From: JANXUC01 sp043749225 | GTDB taxonomy: Bacteria > Acidobacteriota > Terriglobia > Terriglobales > Acidobacteriaceae | DNA: 43,560 nt | Assembly (NCBI GenBank): GCA_043749225.1 | Contig: JAYVEP010000030.1 | Span: forward strand, 1-43,560 | Reading direction: 5' to 3' | Shown: positions 31,031 through 41,100 of the stretch, one piece after another | How the letters are laid out: each line of letters opens with the position of its first letter | Position numbering within the stretch: the first letter of the stretch is position 1 | Notes under the pieces: generated by a model | The model's database searches: none | What the model saw: only the letters and a program-made list of their open reading frames with translations | Told to the model about the DNA's origin: nothing | Position numbers and translations under genes: made by a program

Positions 31031-33388
31031 ATGAACCGCTACTTGCGGATTGATTGTTCGGTAGTTGCCCTCTCGATCAGCTTCTTATGCGGGACGTATG
31101 TCCTGCAGGCGCAGGAAGCGCCCGCCTACAAGGATTCCGCGCGTCCGGTTGCGGAACGTGTACAGGATCTCCTTTCGCGGATGACGCTTGAGGAGAAGGT
31201 GGCTCAGCTTCAAGGGACGTGGCAGAACCGTGAGCAGCTTTCACTCGAGGAACAGAAGAAGATGTTCGTCGGGCCTAAAGGCGAGTTCCTGCCCGACAAG
31301 GCAGCTGGGATGATCGTGAACGGGTTGGGGCAGATGTCCCGTCCGAGCGAAAAGCGTGGACCACGTGAAATGGCGGAGTTTACCAACACCATGCAGAAAT
31401 GGATGCTGGAGCACACGCGGTTGGGCATCCCGGTTTTGTTTCACGAGGAATGTCTGCACGGCCACGCTGCGCCGAAGGGGACACATTTTCCAATTCCAAT
31501 TGGGCTGGCTTCGACATGGGACCCGGATCTGAACCGTGAAATCTTCACCAGTGTCGCCGCTGAAGTGCGCGCGCGAGGTGCGCAGCAGTGCCTTATGCCG
31601 GTTCTGGACTTAGCGCGTGAGCCTCGTTGGGGACGGACAGAGGAAACTTACGGAGAAGACCCTTATCTTGTTTCCCGCATGGGAGTGGCGGCCGTTACGG
31701 GCTTGCAGGGGAACAATCCTGGCATTGATGGCGAGCACGTGATTTCCACCGGCAAACATTTTGCCGTGCATGGTCAACCCGAAGGAGGTACCAACACCGC
31801 GCCTGGGAACTATTCCGAGCGTGTGATCCGCGAGTATTTCCTGCGGCCCTTTGAGGCTGTGGTGAAGGAAGCGCACTTGCAGAGCATCATGCCTTCCTAC
31901 AACGAGATTGATGGTGTTCCTTCGCACAGCAATGGGCCTCTGCTGGAAGGAATTCTGCGCAAAGAGTGGGGATTCGACGGAATCGTCGTGTCGGACTATT
32001 TCGCCGTGAACGACTTGGACGTTTATCACCATGTGGCTGATGGGCCTGCGGATGCTGCGCGGCAGGCGCTACTGGCTGGCGTAGATGTTGAACTCCCGGC
32101 GGCCGCGACATTCCTGACTCTTCCCGAGCAGATCAAGTCGGGAAAGATTCCAATGAGCGCTGTGGATACGGCTGTTGCTCGCGTTCTGCGGGCCAAGTTC
32201 ATGCTAGGGCTGTTCGACCATCCTTATGTAGATCCTGCCAAAGCTGAGGCCATTACCAACAATGCGGCGCATCAGGCGATCGCTTTGCGTGCGGCACAAG
32301 AAGCGATCGTGCTGCTCAAGAATCAGAATCATCTGCTTCCGTTGGACAAGAACAAAATTCGTCGCATCGCCGTGTTAGGGCCGAATGCAGGAGATGTGCA
32401 TCTCGGCGGCTACAGCGATGATCCGGGACGCGGTGTGAGTATTTTGCAAGGAATTCAAGACAAGCTCGGCGTGGGAAAAGTTGTCTATGCCGAAGGATGC
32501 CGAATCACTGAAAATAAACCGGATTGGTATTCGGATCTTTCGACTCCGTCTGATCCCAAGCTTGATTTAGGGCGCATTGCGGAGGCCGTGAAAGTCGCTA
32601 AGGGTGCGGATGCGGCAGTGATCGTGGTGGGAGAAAACGAAGCTACATCACGAGAGGCCTGGTCGCCGACGCATATGGGAGATCGCGATAATCTCGACCT
32701 GCTGGGGCGCCAAGACGAACTAGTGCGGCAGGTTCTGGGGACTGGAACGCCGACCATCGTTGTTCTGCTGCATGGCCGTCCCAATTCCATTAACTCCATC
32801 ACGGAAAATGTGCCAGCAATTCTTGACGGCTGGTATCTGGGACAGGAAGGCGGCACCGCGCTCGCCAGTGTTCTTTTCGGCGACTACAATCCGGGCGGAA
32901 AACTTCCTATCACGGTGCCGCGCTCAGTCGGCCAACTGCCGGATTACTACTATCAAAAACCTTCGGCAAAGCGTGGATATTTGTTTGCCAGCAAAGAACC
33001 GCTATTTCCGTTTGGGTATGGGCTTAGCTACACATCGTTTGAGTACGGCAAAGCGAGTGTCGAGCCATCCACGATTGGTCCGGGCGAGAGCGCCAAGGTC
33101 AGAGTAACCGTAACTAACACCGGCTCGCGGGGGGGCGACGAGGTTGTGCAGCTTTATATTCGCGACGAAGTGAGTTCGGTGACTCGCCCAATCAAGGAGT
33201 TGCGCGACTTCCGCCGGATCACCCTGAAGGCTGGCGAAGCGCGGACGGTTGAATTCACAATCACTCCTGACAAGTTGTCAATGTATAACCGCGAAATGAA
33301 AAGAGTTGTGGAGCCGGGGAGATTCCAGATCATGGTGGGTACGAGTTCAGCCGATCTGAAGTCCGTGCCATTGATGGTGCGGCAGTAG
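31031..33388 (+). CDS. GH3 beta-glycosidase, exported
   Basis: The 785-residue protein is a family 3 glycoside hydrolase, hydrolysing terminal beta-glucosyl or beta-xylosyl residues. A signal peptide (SVVALSISFLCGTYVLQAQE, cut near AQ-EA) is followed by the (alpha/beta)8 domain with KHFAVHGQPEGG and the nucleophile Asp322 (GIVVSDYFAV). Then comes the alpha/beta sandwich (VVVGENEATSREAW) and the C-terminal fibronectin-III-like domain (VRVTVTNTGSRGGDEVVQLYIR, EPGRFQIMVG). The Tyr instead of Trp after the nucleophile Asp fits beta-xylosidase/glucosidase subgroups, but the exact specificity is not visible. It leads the sugar cluster. Confidence 0.93.
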   Translation: MNRYLRIDCSVVALSISFLCGTYVLQAQEAPAYKDSARPVAERVQDLLSRMTLEEKVAQLQGTWQNREQLSLEEQKKMFVGPKGEFLPDKAAGMIVNGLGQMSRPSEKRGPREMAEFTNTMQKWMLEHTRLGIPVLFHEECLHGHAAPKGTHFPIPIGLASTWDPDLNREIFTSVAAEVRARGAQQCLMPVLDLAREPRWGRTEETYGEDPYLVSRMGVAAVTGLQGNNPGIDGEHVISTGKHFAVHGQPEGGTNTAPGNYSERVIREYFLRPFEAVVKEAHLQSIMPSYNEIDGVPSHSNGPLLEGILRKEWGFDGIVVSDYFAVNDLDVYHHVADGPADAARQALLAGVDVELPAAATFLTLPEQIKSGKIPMSAVDTAVARVLRAKFMLGLFDHPYVDPAKAEAITNNAAHQAIALRAAQEAIVLLKNQNHLLPLDKNKIRRIAVLGPNAGDVHLGGYSDDPGRGVSILQGIQDKLGVGKVVYAEGCRITENKPDWYSDLSTPSDPKLDLGRIAEAVKVAKGADAAVIVVGENEATSREAWSPTHMGDRDNLDLLGRQDELVRQVLGTGTPTIVVLLHGRPNSINSITENVPAILDGWYLGQEGGTALASVLFGDYNPGGKLPITVPRSVGQLPDYYYQKPSAKRGYLFASKEPLFPFGYGLSYTSFEYGKASVEPSTIGPGESAKVRVTVTNTGSRGGDEVVQLYIRDEVSSVTRPIKELRDFRRITLKAGEARTVEFTITPDKLSMYNREMKRVVEPGRFQIMVGTSSADLKSVPLMVRQ

Positions 33389-33414
33389 TCGGACGAGTTC
33401 ACGCAGGTCGAAGA

Positions 33415-34515
33415 ATGAGCAAGCGGGCAGGTATCCAGGAAGTGGCGGCGGCGGCTGGTGTTTCCATCGGTACGGTGGACCGCGCTTTACACGGGCGCTC
33501 CGGTATCAGCGAGGCGACGTGCCGACGCGTGATGCGTGCTGCACAAGAACTGGGATATCGTCCAAACTTGGCGGCACGTGCTCTTTCTGGCAAGAAGAAG
33601 CGCATTCGCATCGCGGTTTGCATGCCGCGGGAGATTCACTACTTCTACGATCAGCTATGGGCCGGCGTGCATGCAGAGGCCGAACTGTGGGCAGACTTCG
33701 GCGTGGAATTTGTATACCACCCGCTGAAAGAGCTCGGTGCCCGGGAGAACATGGTCCTCGAGAAGATACTGCAGTTCCGCCCGGACGGGATTGTTTTGAT
33801 TCCCGGTCAGCCCGAGCAGGCAAGTGCCCTGATTACTCGCGCGGAGTCGCAAGGCATCCGCGTGGTTTGCGTTTCGACAGATGCGCCTGCTAGCCGCCGT
33901 TCTGGAATTGTGTGTGTTGACCCTCTGCTCAGCGGGGCGCTTGCTGGAGAGTTGATGGCGAAGTTTGTGCAGCCCGGGTCATCCGTTGCTGCTGTGACAG
34001 GTATGTTGAGTACCGAGAACCACGCGCGTAAGACGGAGGGGTTTACACGATCATTCTTTCAACATTGCCCCAAGGGTTCGATGGTGGGCGTGGTGGAAGC
34101 GCATGAGCACAAGCAGGAGAGCTTTCAGCGGACAAAGGAATTGTTGGCACGCTTCGATTCGCTGGCGGGGATATACGTCAACACAGTAAATTGCCTGCCC
34201 GTGCGCGATGCTTTGATTGCCTGCAAGATGACGGGCAAGGTGAAGCTGATTACGACGGACCTTTTCCGCGAGATGGTCCCCTATCTGAAAGATGGCACGA
34301 TTGCGGCGTCAATCTATCAGCACCCTTATCAGCAAGGGAGACTGGCGGTGGCTGTTCTCGCAAAGCACTTGGTGCAGGCAGCGCCGATACCTCCGCGCCG
34401 CCATATCAATCCCGGGATTGTATTTTCATCCAATGTGCATCTTTTCCGCGAAGTGCAGGAGCCAGCAGCATCGTCGTCGCAGAGCTCCGGATTCAGTGAG
34501 TACGAAGAATTGTGA
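33415..34515 (+). CDS. LacI-family regulator, GH3 cluster
   Basis: A 366-residue repressor: N-terminal HTH (QEVAAAAGVSIGTVDRALHG) with the hinge helix (YRPNLAARALSGKKKRIRIA), then a periplasmic-binding-type ligand domain (GVHAEAELWADFGVEF, VNTVNCLPVRDALI). The ligand is presumably a sugar released by the GH3 enzyme. It lies 26 bases after the GH3 stop. The GTGNNCGTTAACGNAA pattern ahead of the GH3 and symporter genes is the likely operator. C-terminal tail is Ser/Glu rich. Confidence 0.9.
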   Translation: MSKRAGIQEVAAAAGVSIGTVDRALHGRSGISEATCRRVMRAAQELGYRPNLAARALSGKKKRIRIAVCMPREIHYFYDQLWAGVHAEAELWADFGVEFVYHPLKELGARENMVLEKILQFRPDGIVLIPGQPEQASALITRAESQGIRVVCVSTDAPASRRSGIVCVDPLLSGALAGELMAKFVQPGSSVAAVTGMLSTENHARKTEGFTRSFFQHCPKGSMVGVVEAHEHKQESFQRTKELLARFDSLAGIYVNTVNCLPVRDALIACKMTGKVKLITTDLFREMVPYLKDGTIAASIYQHPYQQGRLAVAVLAKHLVQAAPIPPRRHINPGIVFSSNVHLFREVQEPAASSSQSSGFSEYEEL

Positions 34516-34608
34516 GCTTCTAGTTTTTGCGCGGTACGAACACGGGTATCAAGATAAGGCAGTTTTGAAAAAAGCGTGGCAACTAATAAGGATTTCGAGT
34601 ACTATTCC

Positions 34609-34624
34609 GTGACCGTTAACGTAA
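34609..34624 (+). promoter_or_regulatory. Putative LacI operator ahead of the symporter gene
   Basis: GTGACCGTTAACGTAA, with the palindrome CGTTAACG, lies some 57 bases ahead of the start codon. Just upstream TACTAT (34600-34605) could be a -10 box, so a bound repressor would block the transcription start. It agrees with 30963-30978 at all 13 defined positions of GTGNNCGTTAACGNAA. Confidence 0.5.
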
Positions 34625-34680
34625 TGTTTCGCTGCCGAGAGGGAATCGTACCATTTGCGGAACAAACCTGCAAGGATTAG

Positions 34681-36393
34681 GTGAATTCAATGATGCCGTT
34701 CGCAACTTGGTTGGTTCTAGCCGAGCGTCTGGTCCATCTTGCGCCCGTCGATTACGCCGTGATCGTGTTCTATTTCGGGTTGGTTCTGGCGATTGGATTC
34801 TATCTTCGCGGACGGGCCAGTACGGGGGAAGATTTTTTCATGGCGGGGCGCGAAATGACGGCCTGGGTGGCAGGTTTGAGTTTTCTGTCCGCCAATCTCG
34901 GGGCGCTGGAATTGATGGGGTGGGCCGGATCCGCGTATCAATACGGCATCCTCGCTACCCACTGGTATTGGATCGGCGCCATTCCCGCGATGCTGTTCTT
35001 GGCGTTGGTGATGATGCCGTTTTATTACATTTCGAAAACGCATTCGGTGCCGGGATATTTGAAGTTGCGTTTTGGCGAACCGAGCCGCATTGTTTCTGCG
35101 GTTTCCTTTGCGTTTATGACCGTTCTGATGAGCGGCGTCAACATGTTTGCCATGGCCAAGGTCATGCAAATTGTTTTGGGGTGGGACATTAATTTCAGCA
35201 TTTGGGTGTCGTCGCTTACAGTGGCAATTTACGTGGCCTTAGGTGGTCTGCGTTCAGCCATCTTCAATGAAGTGCTGCAATTCTTTCTGATTTGGGCCGG
35301 AGCGCTGCTCATTCCGATTCTTGGTCTCTACGAAACCGGCGGCTGGAGCAATTTGAAAGTTCTGATCACGCAAAGGGCGTCTGCGGAATACGTTCACATG
35401 TGGTCGGGTCTAGGTTCCTTCAGCACCAACCCCATGGGAATTCATTGGACGGGAATCGTATTTGGTTTGGCCGCGGTCCTTTCGATGGGCTACTGGACGA
35501 CGGACTTCCTGGTGGTGCAGCGCATCTTGACGGCCAAGGATATTCGCAGCGCGGAGATGGCTCCGATTATTGGGGCGGGCTTCAAGATGTTTGTTCCGCT
35601 GATTGTTATCCTGCCTGGGCTGCTTGGGCTGGCTCTTCTCCCGATGAAACTCACAGCGGAATCGGCGGTTGTAGCAGGAGGCCATAGCTACAATGACGTT
35701 CTTCCGTTGATGCTCGCGCGTTATTGCGGCCCGGGACTGCTCGGTCTTGGGATCACGGCGCTGATTGCGGGCTTCATGTCCGGCATGGCGGGCAACGTTA
35801 GCGCGTTCACGACCGTGTGGACCTACGACATTTACCGCGCGCTCATCAACAAAGACGCCACCGACGAACATTACGTAAACATGGGACGGTGGACGACTGT
35901 AGTTGGCGTCTTGGTGAGCGTAGGCACGGCTTACCTGGTGATGCGGTCCGCCAGCATCATGGATTACGTGCAGGCGCTGTTTAGCTTTTTCATTGCACCG
36001 CTTTTTGGAACAGTAGTTCTGGGAATGCTGTGGAAACGGGCTACGGGTCCGGGTGGTTTCTGGGGATTGCTTTGTGGGACGGTTTCTTCGATCAGCATGT
36101 GGGTGTGGGTGAAAGTCGATCCTTCGGCGTTGCGCTATGTGGCGCTTTCGCCCGATGCGAAACCCCTGGCTCAGGATATGTATCAGGCGTTGTGGTCGTT
36201 TCTGGTGTGCGTGGTTGTGACGGTGGCGGTGAGTCTAATGACGACGCCGAAACCTGACTCGGAGCTGACTGGCCTTGTCTATGGAATGACTGAGGTTCCC
36301 TCGGTTGGCAACATTCCTTTCTACGAGAAGCCAATTTTCTGGGCGGGTGTAGTTACTGTGGTGCTGATAGCGCTGAATATCATCCTGTGGTAA
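34681..36393 (+). CDS. Sodium:solute symporter (SSS family)
   Basis: The 570-residue membrane protein has 13 or 14 helices and the SSS hallmarks: the opening DYAVIVFYFGLVLAIGFYLR GRASTGEDFFMAGREMTAWV, a GALELMGWAGSAYQYGI sodium site region, and GLGITALIAGFMSGMAGNVS followed by TTVWTYDIYRALI. It imports sugars or related solutes with sodium. AAGGA lies just ahead of the GTG at 34681; ATG codons at 34690 or 34693 are alternatives. Together with the GH3 and isomerase genes it forms the uptake step of the cluster. Confidence 0.92.
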   Translation: MNSMMPFATWLVLAERLVHLAPVDYAVIVFYFGLVLAIGFYLRGRASTGEDFFMAGREMTAWVAGLSFLSANLGALELMGWAGSAYQYGILATHWYWIGAIPAMLFLALVMMPFYYISKTHSVPGYLKLRFGEPSRIVSAVSFAFMTVLMSGVNMFAMAKVMQIVLGWDINFSIWVSSLTVAIYVALGGLRSAIFNEVLQFFLIWAGALLIPILGLYETGGWSNLKVLITQRASAEYVHMWSGLGSFSTNPMGIHWTGIVFGLAAVLSMGYWTTDFLVVQRILTAKDIRSAEMAPIIGAGFKMFVPLIVILPGLLGLALLPMKLTAESAVVAGGHSYNDVLPLMLARYCGPGLLGLGITALIAGFMSGMAGNVSAFTTVWTYDIYRALINKDATDEHYVNMGRWTTVVGVLVSVGTAYLVMRSASIMDYVQALFSFFIAPLFGTVVLGMLWKRATGPGGFWGLLCGTVSSISMWVWVKVDPSALRYVALSPDAKPLAQDMYQALWSFLVCVVVTVAVSLMTTPKPDSELTGLVYGMTEVPSVGNIPFYEKPIFWAGVVTVVLIALNIILW

Positions 36394-36420
36394 CGCAGAT
36401 TCGGAAAGAGTGGTGACACT

Positions 36421-36636
36421 ATGCATGACAGTGGAATTTCAATCTGGTTTTTCATCGGGCTGTCGCTGTTCGTCAATGGCGTATTGATTTTTGGAGCAGG
36501 CCTTTACGAGTACGTGGCACCGCCGCAGAATCCTGTGGTGCTATACCAGTTGCATGCCGGGGTGTGGTGGGGCGCGATCCTCGCGGTTGTGGGGGCTGGA
36601 TACTGTCTGAAGTTCCGGCCTAGCCGAACGAACTAG
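36421..36636 (+). CDS. Small two-helix membrane protein between symporter and isomerase
   Basis: A 71-residue protein with two membrane helices: SIWFFIGLSLFVNGVLIFGA and HAGVWWGAILAVVGAGYCLK, joined by a short polar loop (EYVAPPQNPVV). I recognise the pattern of small proteins next to SSS symporters, but not the function; it may be an accessory subunit of the transporter. It starts 27 bases after the symporter stop and is probably in the same operon. Confidence 0.75.
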   Translation: MHDSGISIWFFIGLSLFVNGVLIFGAGLYEYVAPPQNPVVLYQLHAGVWWGAILAVVGAGYCLKFRPSRTN

Positions 36637-36678
36637 CGCAATAGTTTTCTAGCACAATCGGAGAATCAGGGGGCTGGA

Positions 36679-38100
36679 ATGTCGGGTCGTAAGATGACGA
36701 TGGGTGTTATTGTCGGGAGCCGGGGATTTTTTCCGCATCATTTGGCGAAGTCGGGTCGGGAAGAAATCATCCAAGCGCTTGGCTTGGCGGGCATGGACAT
36801 TGTTGTTCTCAGTCCTGAGCAGACGCAGCACGGAGCAGTTCAAACACTGCAGGATGCGCGCAAGTGCGCGGATTTATTCAAACAGAATGCCGGGCGAATC
36901 GATGGCGTAATCGTCACGCTGCCGAACTTTGGTGAAGAGCGCCCCATTGCCGATACGCTGCGCTGGGCGAATCTTGGCGTGCCGGTGCTGGTACAGGCGA
37001 CCCCCGACGACCCGCGCAAAATGACGATCGCTTCCCGCCGCGACAGCTTTTGCGGAAAAATGTCTGCCTGCAACAATCTGAAACAATATGGCATCCCTTA
37101 TTCCCTGACGACGTTGCATACCGAGGCCGTGGGTTCTCCTGTTTTCGTTAAGGATCTGGAATGGTTTGCCGCCGTCTGCCGCGTGGTGAAGGGACTCAAG
37201 AATTTGCGCGTGGGCGCGATTGGAGCGAGGCCTGCGGCGTTCAATACCGTTCGGTATAGCGAAAAATTGCTGGAACGCAACGGCATCTCGGTAGAGACGC
37301 TGGACCTTTCTGAAGTGCTGGGACGCATTGGGCGCATGAAGGACGATGACCCATTGACGCTGGCCAAGTTAGCGGCTATCGAGTGTTACGTATCGACCTC
37401 GGGCGTTCCTAAACCTGCGCTGGTCAAGATGGCGAAGCTTGCCGCTGTGATTGAAGGCTGGATGAAAGAAACCGAAGTCAGCATCAGCGCTGTGCAGTGC
37501 TGGACTTCGATTGAAGAGAATCTTGGCGTTGTTCCGTGCACCGTGATGAGCATGATGAGTAACGAACTTATGTCGAGCGCCTGCGAGGTCGACATCTGCG
37601 GCGTGATCAGCATGCACATGTTGCAACTGGCATCCGGGACGCCCAGTGCTTTGCTGGATTGGAACAACAATTACGGCGAAAACCCGGACAAGGCCGTCTG
37701 CTTCCATTGCAGCAACCTGCCGAAGCATTTCTTCCAGGATGTGCGGATGGATTTCCAGGAAATCATTGCGGGGACGGTCGGCAAGGACAATACATTCGGC
37801 ACGTGTGTAGGCAAGGTGAAACCCTCTCCCATGTCGTTCGGACGCTTCTCCACCGATGACTTGACGGGGAAGATCTGCGGCTACGTAGGCAGCGGGCGTT
37901 TCACCGACGATACGCTGGACACCTTCGGCGGCGCGGGTGTGGTGGAAATCCCTCACATGCAGAAACTTCTGCGCTACATTTGCGAAAACGGTTTTGAACA
38001 CCATGTGGCAGCGAACCTGAGTAGCGTGGCCGGAGCCCTGCATGAGGCGGCGACACGGTATCTGGGATGGGAGACCCGCTGGCACGAGGGTGGGGAATAG
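36679..38100 (+). CDS. L-fucose/L-arabinose isomerase family protein
   Basis: The 473-residue protein belongs to the fucose/arabinose-type ketol isomerases (COG2407). The first domain reads MGVIVGSRGFFPHHLAKSGR and PNFGEERPIADTLRWANLGV, the second GTPSALLDWNNNYGENPDKA then CFHCSNLPKHFFQ, typical of the C-terminal catalytic region with its metal-binding residues. Members isomerise aldoses to ketoses (fucose, arabinose, or sulfoquinovose-type sugars); the substrate here is not determined. Its place behind the GH3 and symporter genes suggests the first intracellular step for the imported sugar. ATG at 36679 is preceded by a GGGGG stretch. Confidence 0.8.
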   Translation: MSGRKMTMGVIVGSRGFFPHHLAKSGREEIIQALGLAGMDIVVLSPEQTQHGAVQTLQDARKCADLFKQNAGRIDGVIVTLPNFGEERPIADTLRWANLGVPVLVQATPDDPRKMTIASRRDSFCGKMSACNNLKQYGIPYSLTTLHTEAVGSPVFVKDLEWFAAVCRVVKGLKNLRVGAIGARPAAFNTVRYSEKLLERNGISVETLDLSEVLGRIGRMKDDDPLTLAKLAAIECYVSTSGVPKPALVKMAKLAAVIEGWMKETEVSISAVQCWTSIEENLGVVPCTVMSMMSNELMSSACEVDICGVISMHMLQLASGTPSALLDWNNNYGENPDKAVCFHCSNLPKHFFQDVRMDFQEIIAGTVGKDNTFGTCVGKVKPSPMSFGRFSTDDLTGKICGYVGSGRFTDDTLDTFGGAGVVEIPHMQKLLRYICENGFEHHVAANLSSVAGALHEAATRYLGWETRWHEGGE

Positions 38101-38195
38101 CGTCCCAGGTCAGGGTTGTCTCGGCGTGCCGTTGGTGCGATTCGCTCTTCACGAATCGACTGAGTCTTGATAGGATCATCGGTCCGGAGAACCGA

Positions 38196-41100
38196 ATGAA
38201 AACCCTATCTGGTATGCTTCTCGCTGTCGCTTGTTTTTTGCTGAGTACTTTTCCATTCACTACTGCTGTTTCTGCCGCCGCCAAAGCTTTCTCGAAGAAA
38301 GATGTGCCGGCAGCCAGCGCCTCCGCCAAGGAAGAAGATCCGCTTCCACTAAAGCCTTCGCGCAAGATTGAATTTACGAGCAACGAAGGCACGTGGCTTT
38401 CGCTGGATGTTTCGCCTGATGGCCAGACCATCATTTTCGAATTGCTAGGTGATCTCTATACCGTGCCAATGGCCGGCGGAGACGCGAAGAAACTCACCAG
38501 CGGGATGGCGTTCAACAGCCAGCCACACTATTCGCCGGACGGGAAGAAGATCGCATTCATCAGCGACCGCGGCGGCTCGGAGAACGTTTGGATTTCGAAT
38601 GCCGATGGCACGAATCCCAAGCAGCTGAGTCAAGACGACGAGAGTGAATTCACTTCTCCCACATGGATAGCTGATGGTGACTACGTCATTGCGGGGCGCA
38701 CCAGCCAGTTTCCGATTGGAGCTTCGGAGCTTTGGATGTATCACACCAGGGGTGGCGGTGGCGTGCAGGTGACCAAGTCGCACACCAAGCCGGATTCCCC
38801 GCCGCGGCAGTGGATCAATGCCCTTGGTGCTTCGGCTTCTAAGGATGGCCACTTCCTTTACTACACGTCTCGACAAGCGCCCAAGGGCTTCTACAACGTC
38901 ACGCTTCCGCTTTCGCAGATCACGCGCCACGATCTGACCACGGGCGACGACGATCCGGTGACCGACGCGCCCGGCAGTGCTATGCGTCCGTTGATTTCTC
39001 CAGATGGAACGTTACTGGTCTACGCCACGCGCTATGAAACTGAAACTGGGCTTCGCATCCGCGATCTGAAAAATGGAGAAGAGCATTGGTTGAAGTATCC
39101 GGTGCAGCGGGATGACCAAGAATCCCTTTTCACGCGCGACTTTCTTCCCGGCTATGCCTTCACACCCGATGGCAAGGATGTAGTGGCTCCTTGGGGAGGC
39201 AAGATCCATCGCATCTCGGTGGCAACCGGAGAAGACAAGGAAATTCCGTTCACTGCGAAAGTTTCGCGTGACCTTGGGCCGGATCTGAATGTTGCCATGC
39301 GGGTGGAAGATGGCCCCGTGCAGTTGCGTCTGATTCAGCAGCCCGTGCAATCGCCGGATGGCAAACGGCTGGTATTTTCCGCTCTCACACATCTTTATCT
39401 AATGGGCATTCCGGGCGGGACGCCGAAGCGGCTGACCAATGGTGACGCTCGCGAATTCGAGCCAGCGTGGTCGCCCGATGGGCAGTGGATCGCGTATGTA
39501 ACCTGGCAGCAAGCGGGTGGTCAAATCTGGAAGACGCGCGCGGATGGACAGGGTTCACCGCAACAACTCACACGCACAGCTGCTTATTATCGTGATCTCG
39601 CTTGGTCACCCGATGGAACGAGAATCGTTGCTTTGCGCGCGCCGACGCAGGCTCGCGTCGAACAGTTTGATGAATGGGATCACACGACCGCGAATCTTGA
39701 TTTGATCTGGCTAACGTCGGACGGCGGCGAGGTGAATCTGATTCTGCCCGCACGCGGCGCTGCCAGTCCACACTTTGGGCCAGAGCGCGACCGCATTTAC
39801 GTTTATTCTGACGCGGGCCTGATGTCTCTGCGCTACGACGGGACTGATCGCAGAACGATCGTGAAGGTCGCGGGCAAGGCTTGGTTTCCCCAGCCCGACA
39901 AGCCGGAGGGGAATCCCGCCGATGATGTCCACATTAGTCCGGATGGGCAATGGGCTTTGGCACGCGTCGCCAACCAGATTTACTTGCTCGCCGTTCCGCG
40001 CATCGGTGGGGAAGCTCCCGTCGTCGAAGTTTCAAAATCTCCCGTGCCCTTGCGCAAAATTACGGAAGTGGGTGGCGACTTCATGGCATGGGCCGATAAC
40101 GGCAAGACCATCACATGGGCCGAAGGTTCTACGTTCTTCCGTCTGCCGCTGAGCCAAGTCGAGTTCGAGGCGCCCAAGAAATCCGAAAACGAAACAAAGC
40201 CTGCCGAAAAGAAGTCGCCGAACCAAGGGACTGCGGTCGGCGCAGCTCCAAACGGTGCAGGCGCCTCTGACGGCCACGACAAGAAGGACGATAAGAAGAA
40301 ACTTCCGAAGCTGCATCCCGAAGAGATTGCCGTCAACATGCAGTTTCCGCGCCACAAGCCGTCGGGAACCGTCGTGCTGCGCGGGGCGCGCGTTATCACG
40401 ATGCACGGCGACCAGGTTCTGGATCACGGTGACATCGTGGTTCGAGACAATCGCATCACGGCGGTAGGGAAGAGTGGGGAAACAAAGGCTCCCGCCGATG
40501 CGAAAGTTATTGACGTGAGCGGCAAGACCATTGTTCCGGGATTTATCGATCTGCATCCGCACTGGAACGAAATTCGCCGCACTGTTTTGGATATGCAGAA
40601 CTGGAGCTTCCTGGCAAATCTTGCGTATGGCGTGACGGCTGGGCGTGATCCGCAAACGGCGACGAACGATATGTTCGCCTACCAGGATATGGTCGATACC
40701 GGAGATATCTTAGGGCCGCGCGCGTACTCCACCGGTCCGGGCGTCTTTCCCGACACAGATATCCAATCGCTCGACGACGCAAAGTCCATCGTAGAACGCT
40801 ATCGCAAGTTCTACCGGACGCCTTATCTCAAGTCGTACTTAGTCGGCAATCGCAAACAGCGGCAGTGGATGGTGATGGCCTGCAAAGAACTCGGCGTCAT
40901 GCCCACCACCGAGGGAGGTCTGGATATGAAACTGGATCTTACTCACGCCATCGACGGCTTCAGCGGCAACGAGCACAGCATGCCGATTACGCCTCTGTTC
41001 AAAGATGTCGTGGAGTTCTGGTCGCGCTCCGGCATCTTCTATACACCAACTTTCATCGTTACCTATGGCGGGCCTTTCGCGGAGGATTACTACTACGAAA

